Origin: Manduca sexta
Lineage: Eukaryota > Arthropoda > Insecta > Lepidoptera > Sphingidae
Assembly: GCF_014839805.1 (NCBI RefSeq)
Contig: NC_051140.1
Location: forward strand, 14,467,826 to 14,531,825
DNA: 64,000 nucleotides
Direction of reading: 5' to 3'
The position numbers and the translations under genes were made by a program. The notes beneath the pieces were generated by a model that did no database searches, was not told the origin of the DNA, and saw only the letters and a program-made list of their open reading frames with translations. Positions 13,031 through 25,600 of the stretch are shown here, one piece after another; within the stretch, counting starts at the first letter, position 1, and each line of letters starts with the position of its first letter.

Positions 13031-13886
13031 ACGTTACTTTGCCTTCATACCTAACCGACCATGTTATCCTGGTATACGATTGAATATCACCGATCAACGT
13101 TCATCGTTTATAATTATTTCATATAGATGTCAATTTCAAGTTTCCACTATTATTCAGTTATGAAATGTTTTAGATTACAGAGCATTATAGACTATTATTA
13201 AATTTTCTTAGGCAATTGAGTAATTTAAATTTTGTGAGACACACACTCCAAATGTCCAAATCATTCTAATTGAAAGTATGCACGATGTAGACAGTTCAAG
13301 TGTGAGTGTAAGTGAATTTAGTGGTGTAGAACGGGTCAAGGTTGTCTAGCACGATAAACGGTTGTGTAACAGAAGTATATTACGTACTGCTTGCAGTTCG
13401 TTCTATGCCGTATCGTCTTGTCGGTTTCTGTAGCCGCGAGCTCGATCGGACTCGTAGGTCGACAGCGCGTACGTTAATTTGTTTATTCCACAATCGTGCT
13501 TTACAATGGCCGTCACCTAACCTTGCCTTAGCGTAATATCCAGCGTGTACATTAAACGCTGGATATAATATTGTCGGCCTTTGCGTGTCATTTCCCTTAA
13601 TTATATTATGTTCTTAATGTAAACGGAATATATTCCAAAGATAATATTTTTCTAAGGGAAACAAAACTTAAGAATACAACGTAAGACGTACGTACGTGAC
13701 TACGGTTCATCGGAATTCCGAGCGTACAACAACGTGATAATCAAATGCAAACGTGATAACTCGATTGTATATGAAAATAGTTTAGCTGACTAAGATGGTT
13801 ATATTAATATGATTGCCATAAATCTACCTATTAAATAATAATTAGGTTAAATTAGTTAGCTTTAAGCGCAATATAAGTACTGAATT

Positions 13887-14230
13887 ATGTCACGAGTAGT
13901 AAAACGTGTGGATCAGTATGTCAGGTGGGTGTCGTCGGTGCGAACAGGTCGGCTAGTTGAATTGGATCGTCCCCCTTTCTCCTCATCGTGCGATGTATCA
14001 TGTGACGCAAGTGGCGGAAACTCCTCCTTAATCACTCATTCCGTATGCGAAATCTGCAAACGGCTAGTTTTTAAGGACGGTGCCGCAATGTGTTAACGTG
14101 CCCGGGCTTCCGCCATTGTGCTCATTGAAATTGCGCATTTCATACCCATTTGCGAAATGTAGTTACATGTCATTTTTGTCTGTTAGTTCGTCGGCCTTCA
14201 AAATGTGACGAAGGTGCGTCACGACATATT
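13887..14230 (+). pseudogene. Decayed Cys/His-rich (PHD-like) zinc-finger frame
   Basis: A + strand frame from 13887 reaches CEIC followed by another Cys, then stops at 14094-14096. A different frame continues the Cys/His pattern: TCPGFRHC with nearby His and Cys, then TCHFC, interrupted by an in-frame stop. The order Cx2C, C, C, H, C, Cx2C resembles a PHD-type finger, which occurs in some insect retroelement ORF1/gag proteins as well as in cellular genes. At least one frameshift and one stop mark it as dead. No retroelement sequence was recognised beside it. Confidence 0.25.
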
Positions 14231-16607
14231 TTATTACTACCTACTCTAAAATATCACACTTACTACCACTTGCCGGAGTGACTCGTTCAGAATTCGATTT
14301 TCAGGTCTAGCGTGCAAGTCATTGCAGAAGATAAAAAAAAACACAAACTTTAAAACAAACGTATAAAATATAATACCAATTTTAACTTAATCCTTCTGAG
14401 AGAAATAATGTAAGTCAAACATTTCGTAGAAATTACAATAATAAATACATTGTAATCCGATCGTGTCATGATGAGGGATGAGCCGATACCGGCGTTACGA
14501 TAAAGATGCGAATGACGGAATACATCGTAACACATATTACGATTTACGATAACAGATTACGATATGAATGCATTAGGATTTATGCTCGGTAATCAACACA
14601 GGCGGCTTCTATATATATTTTAAAATAATATCTAAATAGCTTTATAATATGATGTATTTCCTTTGATACTGTGTTGGCTCTTCTATATTATAAGCCGATA
14701 AGCCTCTCTGCTTATATCATTGGCTTACATCAATATATTAAAATTGAAAATGAATCGTTAAATATTCTTCGCGTTATCTGAAAATTAACAAGTCATTATT
14801 GACAGCGAATTATGCCTGTAATCAGCTGAAAAATACAGACCTGAAGTTTGACTTTACATTTTGTCATCGGGACCCTGTAGGAAATACGGTATTATAATAT
14901 CGTAACAAAGTTCGCCATACCCTGTTATTAACTTATAAATCCGCTATTGCTTTCATAAATAGAACTATTTGCACAACAGTGTCAGCTTTCTAAGCGTCAC
15001 AGTTGTTGGCTTGTCTTTTTAATTTCAACTATGACGTAGAGATCTTTTGCATAATATTACCATGAAAAGAATATTACAAATCAATATGCACCTTTGCTTA
15101 TTTTCCTTGGCAAGGTGTGGTCGCTGCAGCATGCTTATTACAAGTCTTACTTAAAGGAATTGTCCCCGTTATCACGACGGCCTGCCTGGCTGACGCTACT
15201 TCCACTGGGGGATTTGCTCTTAGACAAAGCATGTTAGGAAAACGTCATAAAGTTTTTCGGTATGCTTGGGTTCTCAGACATTATATTTTGGTTGCCATTT
15301 AATTATGGAGTGCTATAATATATAACTAATAAATAAGCTTACAATCAGAACCCGGCAGGATTCATCGACCACAAAAAAATATTTTAGTTTTATTGGAATA
15401 TAATAGTGTTAACTGCTTAAGCTTTACAAAACATGAAGATGCACCCTCGGCATGAGGACCTACGCGGCAGCAAAAAAAAAGGACCCAGATTTTTGGTAGA
15501 TAAGATGCTTTATTAGTTTTCACCGTATGGTTACCTAAGAAACCCAAACTAAGGCCCAGGGTGGTTGTTCCTTTGAAATTTGCGCAAATTCAGCCCGATA
15601 AGTACTGGCAAGTGTCCATGGCGCCCTTAGCACTAAGGTAGCTACGCCTCTGTCTTGCAGTTGTATTATCTGGTGTTCGGTCGATCAATTTATCGCGTTT
15701 TGCTTTGTCATTCTATTTATACAACGTTTAGTAAAAGAATGTGTCGTAATTAACCTATATTTTTTTCAACAGCTGTACATACCAATTAGCGACAATGAAG
15801 GATTAATGAGTTTTGTATCATTGCATCGATATTTATAATATTAAAAATGTTGCAAAATACACTTAATTCTTTCAAAAAACGAAAACTAAATTCAATTTTA
15901 CAAACAAAGTAAACCATAATTCTCCTGTTTTGAAACTGACTTTTATTCACTGAATTAATTTTGTATTGTGATACCTATGTTAAGACTTCAGTTGGTCTCA
16001 CTTCTGTCGAAATTGTATAAAAATGTTATTTGTCACGTATCACGATACAACACTTAAAATCACCACAACCTTCGGTATACAGTATATGTACCTAGCTGGT
16101 CATTAGCCTCCAGTTACGTCGAACGAAAAGTATTTAAACGTGTTAACGAGTGTTAGGCGACAGCGTATGAGCTTGGTCTTTGTCGACCGTATTAAAATAT
16201 ATCGTTGACGTCAACAGCATAAAATGTTCATAGTGCTTATTTGAATGGTACTAAATTACTAATGCTCCGATAATTGGTCCAGTTTTATCTTGTAACAAGA
16301 TTATATTATTTTTGTGAATTACTAAGGTAACATTTATTTATCTGCCGCCCCAAATAAAGTATTCACCCCAAATGAAACATTTATGTGGTTTAATTAGTTT
16401 TAATGTCACGCCCGAATGTTGTCAAATAATGGCAATTGGCTTCGGTTGGCAACTACCAAACACGCACACTGAACGAACTATACTTTTCAACGGTTTGCAC
16501 GTAAACGTGCTATTATAATAAATTATAATGTGAAACCATAATATGTGATAAACGTATTGATTGTATTGTTACAGATTTAATTAGTCGGTAGAGCAACCTA
16601 TCCAAAG

Positions 16608-16656
16608 ATGGAAACCATATACGATTGGTACAGAGACCTGATGGACAACAGGGGCG
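16608..16656 (+). CDS. Elongase coding exon 1 (start codon)
   Basis: The exon starts at a TTACAG acceptor (last base 16574), giving 33 bp of 5' UTR before the ATG at 16608. It encodes residues 1-16 plus one base of codon 17 and ends at the donor GTGAGT. The short acidic, Trp-containing N-terminus ahead of DPRVKDW is typical of the family, and no in-frame upstream ATG lies in the exon. Because a splice acceptor precedes it, at least one non-coding exon must lie upstream. Confidence 0.88.
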
Positions 16657-19600
16657 GTGAGTATTTTTATTCGTTTTAAATGTCATTCGGAATTTGACAA
16701 TTTTAGTTTTGTTTCTCTAGATTATCACTGTGGTATTTTTTTTTCACAATGATTCTCATTATAATTAAAGCTAAATAATCGTATCATCCTCCCATTAAAG
16801 TTTTAAGGTAATTATTGGATTAAAAATAAAGTAGTGATGCGCTTAACGTAAATAAGTATCGTATTATTTTTATTATTTTCTCATGAACGACGCGCCGTGA
16901 AGGCAGATTGTTGTGACAGAGTTTGCTCAATACCTTATATAAGAATTACGCTACGATTCGCACTCCACGAGCGTATCCCCCCCTCTTTGGTGTAATCGGA
17001 ACGCCATAGTTGCCTCGACGCTTCGTCGACCGATCTCGATAGCACTTATTCAACTGCATTCACGGCCCAGTGACCGCTTGCTGTATGAATAAACCATCCA
17101 TACATATTCAGAGTGTTGTTCATATATTATACATAAAAATCTAGAGCGCTCACAACCTTGGCCAAAAAATTACGCAATATCACGCATACAATATCCGTGT
17201 TTATTTTTATAAAATTTTAATTTTCTGATATAATAAAACTCATGCGTCAAGGCAATGTGTTATAAGTACCTATGTAGTTAATGTTTATTCCACACTCAGT
17301 GAAAGTTAACTCCTGCGCCAGAAATATACGTCAGACTATCTAAACATGTTCAAATGAAAAATTACCAATCGCGGCAGATAATTAACCAATCCTAATGGCA
17401 AATCATATAGACCATTCCATTTAGTGTTATAAGACTGTAATTCCAACAAAACACAATTTTTACTACCAACCCCTTCTAGGAATTGAACCTACATCCTCAT
17501 AGGCTTTCTGGTTTTATTATAGATTAAAGGAAAAATCTTGAATAAAATTTCATATTTTACTTATTTTGCTCAAGGTGTAATACACAATAAAATCTCATTT
17601 TTAAATGAAAATGATACACAAATACACATCAAGGATTGTAATTATTGTCGAGTATGAAATGAAACCAATGGTGCTTATAGTTGACTGGTGTTTCACATTG
17701 AACAGCCACACCAGTTATCCTGAATGGACAGGCCGAAGCAAACGTAATGCACTTAATGTGATATCGTCATTAAGTTATAATATGATTGCTGTCGGATATT
17801 ATCTTAGTTGTTTGGGATTTACCCAAAATTATTTTGTACGCAACGTTAATAACACCAAGGCAAATGTATATTTTTATAATTCTTACCTGTTTCAGTTCGT
17901 TGACTATACATATCAGTCAACCCCACTTTTTTTCGCTAAGGTTTTAATATCTTTATATATGCCTATATTAGTAATGGTTCGATGTAGTTATTCCCAAAGG
18001 GGCGATATTTTAAGCGATAAATAATTTTAATAACATAATGTACTGTTTATAGATCCTCGTGTGAAGGACTGGGCGATGACGTCATCGCCGTGGCCTACCC
18101 TCGCGATATGCTTGACCTACGCGTTCTGCGCCAAACAACTCGGCCCCAGTCTCATGGCGAACCGTAAACCCTTCGAGCTCAGGAGAGTTCTCGTCGTGTA
18201 TAACCTGGCACAGACAATATTCAGCGCGTGGATATTCTATGAGGTATTATTTTTTTGTAATTTGTAAATATTATTTACTAAGCTTTGACTTTTTTCTGTT
18301 GTTAATTATTTTATTAGTATTTAAAACAAAAGCTATGCTTGGCGAATAATTAAATTTGATTGAAAATTAAATCAGAATTATAAATGTCATGTCATTAAAC
18401 TTTTATTTGAATAGCATACGATTTGATGTTTAATTATGTTTGTTATTTCTTCAGTACCTGATGAGCGGCTGGTGGGGCCACTACGACTTCAGATGCCAAT
18501 TAGTCGACTATTCTCGCAGTCCGATGGCAATGAGAGTTAGTATATATCTTCTCATACAAGTTTAGATTGTAATTGAATGCGTTATTCTATGCTAAAACAT
18601 GCAAGTACATGTAATGGCGACCTATCACCTACGTTGAGGTAGAGACTGCTGATAAAAATAAAGAACATTTTGTATACAATAATTATTTTCGATGCTTTTG
18701 TGTTTACAATTTACATACTTACATAATATACAGGATCATTTTAACATTGTGTTAATAAATTATACTAAATACTCGTATTTAATATTAGCTAACATTATGC
18801 CAAATATCCATCCATGAATAAGGAATATTTTCAACAAAAATCGTAGTGTTGCTTTTCTGATTTCTGTTGTATTTTGTAGTTTAGTGTGAATAAGATGTGT
18901 GGGTGGATGGAGATTTATGACTGAAGGTGAGATGTTGCCGCTGCGACGAATTATCTTATAGCACTACTAATGGCATTAGAGCGTACAGTTTATTTAAAAT
19001 TGTTTTTCATTAGTATTTATTTCGTTAAAAACTTATACTATTTCATTTTACACCTACGGTTCGAATAACTTATTTTAAACTGTAATTTTCAAGAAGACGA
19101 GAATGTTGTTTCGTTTTGTAACGCAATGCCAAAATGACCCTGTATTTTAGAAGGTTCGGCGTTATAATGTTATGTAATGTACGTTTCAGACATCTTACTT
19201 CTAATCTTATCTTACTAAGCTTACTTCTTAGCGTGTAATTATTATAGATGTAAAAATTTGTAAAAATGTCCAAATGTTAGACATATATTCAGAAACAGAT
19301 GGATAGAGCATGTACTGGATTAACAAAGGCTACTACCGATATCTTGCTCCTGTGGGAAATTGTATTTTTTATCGACATTTACAGATGGCGCTCCGGATCG
19401 GTACAGTAATTAAGGGATTTATGTAGCGGGAAAGGCTTTTAACGCAACCAAAGCCGAGACCAAACCTAGTTAAACATATTTATTTCAACTTATACAGCAG
19501 AGCACTAATATTATTAATGTATGTGGATATCAAATTAAAATGCCTTTCTATTTATAGTTACCCCCTTAATTATAGACTTTTTTATCTAAGGACGGAGCAT

Positions 19601-22600
19601 TGCTGTGATAACAAGTCTGATATCTGTCAACTGATTTTTAATAAGTATCATCCATAAGTTTGTTCTTATACACTTTTGGATTATAACTTATACGCAAAAA
19701 AAAACTGAAAATTTAAACACTATCATTAAGACAAAAAATTTCAGTACTCGACGGTAAATATAAAGAGAGGCAATCTGCAAGCCAATGACGTCACAAATGT
19801 GCGAGTGACTTACCGTTGATTTCAACAAATTATGCCAATCGCTTTTTTGATCCACAGCGAAAATGAACCAATCAGAGTAAAGATTTTTTTCATGTTTACA
19901 CATTAATTATTATTTTTGGTTTATTCTCGGGATTGAATCAAATATTAAGATTGGAATGGTTTATTCAAAACGATATACGAAGCTGAAACTAACCGATTTT
20001 TAAACTCACTGTGTAGTAATTTATTAGCACAATGTCAAAATGAATGAATATCTAGAGAATTGTATATAATTAGATGTGTATTATATAGATATTTTCCGTC
20101 GAAAATTGTAGTCTATTCCACTTAATATAATAAACGCGCATGAATAGAGACCAATTTGTAACATTTAAGTAATACATAGCTCTAACCTGAGGTGGTTCGA
20201 CGTGCGCTTCAGCAATTCAATGTGAATATGATTGTATAACACACTTGCCTTAATACAAATCGAAAAACTAATCTTCTATTGCACAATATCAGTATCGATC
20301 AATATGTAAATTCTTTACATATTATGCAATTAATATGTCAGCCTTGAAGAATGTCGCGTTATACTTAGGCCTCGGTGTCACGCACACAAGTATTTGTAAC
20401 ACGTCACTTGTTACGTCAAATATTAAGTTTAAGTATTACATTTTCTATTGTATCTCTTCTTTCGGCCAAAATTGTTCTCAACTTATGACTTTTACTAAAA
20501 AAAAATACCTATATAATACACATGTATAAAAGAAATATGTTGATAGAATGTAACTTATCATGAAGTCGACGAAATGAGGAAACATTTAATGTATATTTGA
20601 GCACTATACAAACTTCCCAAGTTGATAAATGTAATATCAACAACGACCATTCCAGGCGGAAATATTCGTCACTACATGCAAATTGATACACCAATATTAA
20701 ACAGTTTTACCCATGGTGTTCAAATGACGTTAAATATATTGTGCTGGGAATTTATAACAAACACATTGACGCATTCGGCTCTACTGCCGTTTGATGGGAA
20801 TATGAAAAAATCTCAAAGTACAATTTTTTTTGTTGTTGTTGTTTTATGAATATATTTTGTTGAATGATTATGTGAATATCTTCTTTCTATAGTGACGTAA
20901 TAACCTTGTTGGTTTAGTAATAATGTACGATGTGAAACAAAGGTCACCCTGACTCCGGGTACGATTCCCTAGCATGTCTTATGACCGTGTATAAATAAGC
21001 GCTGTTGTCCACACTGCATTGTGTGAGGTTTCTAACTCAATTTGCCACGGCCGGGACGCTTCTTAGAGAGTGGAAGTCAAGGATGTCATTGATGTCAAAA
21101 ACCTAAGCCAAATTCATCCTAAACTACTGTTATAAGTGTATTGCACTGACCTCACATTGTACATGGCTAATGGCAGAAGGATGATAGTCATTACGTGTTA
21201 CTATGCCTACAATAATATAAATTATAATAATATTAACTGTGGCGTATGCGATGTATTGCGTGCATTGGTACAGCACATGAGGTCCCGGATTCGAATCATA
21301 CTATGGTAAAATGATAATTCCTTTGCTCAGCATCACCTCGGAATTTAAACTAGTGTCCGACATGACGATAGGTTCTCCCATCACATCATAGGACGGAACA
21401 CACGTGGGACAAAGAGGGTTCCCTGTTTGCCACTCTGTCTATCTGTTCAGGACTATCCCCGCATTTATAGGTGTAATGAATGTTTGTTTATTTACAAGTA
21501 CTCACATATTGTATTTTGTTGTGAAGATGGCGAACACCTGCTGGTGGTATTACTTCAGCAAGTTCACCGAGTTCATGGACACGTTGTTCTTCGTTCTCCG
21601 CAAGAAGAACGAGCATGTGTCCACTTTGCACGTCATACACCACGGCATCATGCCGATGTCCGTGTGGTTCGGACTGAAGTTTGCTCCAGGTGGGTACTGT
21701 TAAGTTATTATCTCTACAAGTCCACTTCGTTACTAAGTCGGTTGAAACATGTTCGAAATTTCGGAAAAAAATTAATAAAAAAAAATGCAATAAAACCCGC
21801 TAAATTAGTTTTATACCAAAATTATCATCTTTTTGGTATACATTGTCCTTCCTAAATGATGATGTTTTAATATTTATTTTTGATGGAGATTTAAATATGA
21901 CCGTCGATTTAGTAATAACTGAACATTAATAGTTTTTTAGGATATTTGTCTCGAATATGTAATATATTACCCTATATCGAATATAAAAAAGAGTAAATTA
22001 AAAATTTGTTCAAGAATAGAAAGCTATCTGAAATATGCAACAGCAATACGTGGTAATTGACAAGAGGCATGCCTTATCATATTACGTCATCCCCATTGGC
22101 TTGCGATTGTAAGGAAAGATAGTATGATGTCTCATAACGCTTTGCCACCAATTTACTTCATCAATATGTATTTTAAATTGAAATTTCATTTAGAGAACAA
22201 TTAGTTTGTTTAAAAAAATATATTTACGAATAATTCATGAATGCTTTCATTAGCAAAATTAACCTGTGAACCATCATTATAATAATGGAATATAAAATGA
22301 GTAAAGACTATGTACGCCGCTCTGGCACACTCATATTAAATATTTATTTACAGCAATTTACGTGTACCGCCTGCTTTAAATTTAAAGACAGATTTGGTGT
22401 TGATGTAATGATCATTTGGTTTAATATACAGGGTAGATTTTTGAGACGAGGCAGTAAGGGCAGGTACCGTAACCGCTGTAGCTATATGAAGAATAATTTT
22501 TTTAAACATATTAAGATGTACATTCCGGGTTTTGAAAAAGATGTATCATCGGCAAGAAAATTGACAATTTATCCAAAATCTTATTTTGATACCAATCGAT

Positions 22601-25600
22601 CCTTTTGCTTAAAAGGATCATAAGACTGTGGGAACATTACAGATTTAAGTACTTTTGAGGACATTTTCTATATTTTCTAGGAAATGCGACGAAATTTTAA
22701 ACACACTCAATAATAATCTGGAATACATTTTTCAATTCCTGGTTAAATTTCTATTAAATATTTGCAAATTATTCGACCCGCGATAAAAGGTTCTGTTATG
22801 TTTAAAAGCGAATTCGAGTTAAACTTCGTAAAAAGTGTATGGAGATTTATTTTTCACTTTCTGATTATAGAAGTACGTAAACTTCCATAGAGACTTTTGA
22901 CTCTTACAAGCTGTTGCTGTTGATCTAATCGATCCCTTAGTTTTAACATGAAGTACCCCCATATTCTTACTGACGGTAAATATTTATGAAAATCTATGGA
23001 TGCAGATCTTAATGTCTCCTAAAAAAGTTTCCTTGTAGCTACTCCGATTAAAATAGCTGCTCTTGCTGCTCCATCTCAAAAATACACCCTGAATAACATA
23101 TTTACTTATTATACCTTTAACAGCCATTTTTAAATAAATGTTTAACCAATCCATTGCGAGAATCCAAATCAGAACTAAGTTATTTTGACATGCGCACAAA
23201 TTATATATATTTTGATTGGTTGATAGGGTTAGTAATCAATATCTATACTATTATATATAACTAATATAATCACAGTAAATAAATTGTATGCATATGAAAC
23301 GTATTTAAAAATCATTTTAACAATTTTATACAACACTCGAGGTTACATAAAACGCATTGCCACGATATATAATCTGTCCCGTTTATTTTTGTTTGACGGG
23401 TCCGTAACAAAAATAAAACAATGGTAAGAAAATAAACTTTATTTGCATACTGCTTAGAAAATATATGTATATTTTTGACCCGCTAATCTTTTGTTCTGTC
23501 GATATGACGACTTGCACATGAAAAATATTCGTATAAGATTGACCTATTCTATTCTCTTTGAATGGATTAATATGAAATCAATCCATATTGATTTCTTATG
23601 TTTTCGCTAACGTTATACATTGAAGTAAAACCTATTTTTCTGATATTATAGATAACATACATTTTGTATAATTGTATTTTGTATATTGTGTAGGTAGATA
23701 CCTATTGTGACTTTGACTTTTCGGACGATCAACACCTCATTCCCTATCATAACCAAGAAGGCTGCAGTCTTCGAAACATCGGGTGAAAATCATCTTATAA
23801 AAGCCACGATAAATTCCGAAAAATAGTTTATTTCAAGGAGAGGGTTTGCATTCAGCAAACCCTCTCCTATGTAGTCAAAGATCTTGATTTTGCCCGCTAG
23901 CCATTTGCCATGTAAAAAAGAAGGGATGAGTAATTGGCACAGGTTTAAAGTGCCCCTGCTATTCTATTATAACACATACTAAAAAGGGATTTAACCAGTA
24001 GAACGCTTTAATTATTACGGAATTGATGTATGTATTGTTTGAATAAAAAAAATACATTTGTAATATAATTTCATTTTATTATAGTTACAAATAACCCAGA
24101 AGACTGCTACCAAAATAAATTCAACCAATTTATATTTAAGTCTTCAGTATTAATGGTAATAGCATACATCACCGCATTTAATGATTTTCTAAACTACGTT
24201 GTGAACCTTCACTTGTTTTGAATATAAGTTAAATCCATGAAGTGATTACGTTTATATAGATCACACTTGTTACATTCATTGAAAACATTATACATACTCA
24301 GTTATTATACAGGAAAATTAAAATAACATGTTACGTGTGTTTACACATCTAAAATTCTAATTTTGGAAATGGAGGTCGTAACAATATTTGTCTTCCTATT
24401 AATTTTAGAGACACCGCTTTCCGAAGGTTTAGGAGCCTACGAATGTAAATTGCGGACATTTGCACACACGGACCTCGCGCCGGCCTACACTATTATTTAA
24501 TTTGTGAAGTACGAGGGCACGGAAGCTTGGAGCTTGTTTAATATATGCAAATAAAATTTTGAGAGAAATATCGTGATTTGTAAATAACATGACTAAACAT
24601 GTCTGAAGTGTTGGCCGTGATCATTGTAAACAGGACATTTTGCCCGTGATTTACAAGCACATGCTTGTCAGGTATTCGTATAAACCAAGGAAAAACAATA
24701 ACAACCAAGTTTAATTACATTGTACGACAAATCCCGCTACAATTCATGTTATTGTCGTTAGGAATCAAGTTAAACGTGTAATTATTTATGGAACCTTCGT
24801 GCCTTTAGCTTTATCAGATCACGCGGCAAATCTAAAGCGGTAAAAAGATTGAATGTGCGATGATAGTTATAGTGCGGAACACTGAATATGGTGGTAGCCT
24901 CAGTTTCGTCCTAATGTGTTACTCCCTAAGTCATATACAGAAAGGTAGAATTCATTTATACTATTACTAGCTACTGCGCGCGGCTTCGCCCGCATGAGAG
25001 ATATTCTGGGATAAAAGTCCCACTATAGATTTTCCCGGGATAAACATCTCTTTACCAAATTTTATCGAAATCTGTTCGGTAGTTTTTGAGTTTATCGCGT
25101 TCAGACAGACAGACAGCCGCGGCGGGGGACTTTGTTTTATAATAAGTAAAGATGGTTCACTTTCAAAGTTCGTCCCTGTCTGATATACAACTTCATGTTG
25201 ATATAATAAATGAGTAATGGTTCTACAATGACATGTCCGGTTATCTTACTAGGAAATATTGTATAAATAATTTAATCTGGAGTATTACGGCTATTGTATT
25301 TTCGCAAGAGTTATTCGTAAACTTAGGTGAATCGAGACGCTAGAGCATGGGCGCAAAACCTTCTTTAAGAGTATTGCATAAAAAGGTGCACCAAACTATA
25401 ACTAATAGCTTATATAGTTTGTAAAAAAATGAAGTCTTTGTTGCTATAAAATTTGTTTATTTAACCAATTTACATGTAAAAAGAAATAAACTTATTTATC
25501 CTGGTGCATCCAACTTTAGGGGAATTAATAGAACTATTCGATCCCTATCAAATGGTATCTAGTCCTGTAGCTGTTTGTGGAAAATCATATAATTAACACA

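Noticed and set aside
17605..18024. 139-codon + strand open frame just before elongase exon 2
   Set aside because: It lies inside intron 1, is AT-rich, has no family features and is not needed for splicing.
21285..21300. tRNA gene from a box-B-like motif
   Set aside because: The head does not give an intact cloverleaf and is followed by a SINE body and tail.
23732..23800. Hammerhead ribozyme in the 'cgaaac-tcggg' repeat copies
   Set aside because: The GAAAC part is there, but no CUGANGA core box is found upstream in any of the three copies.
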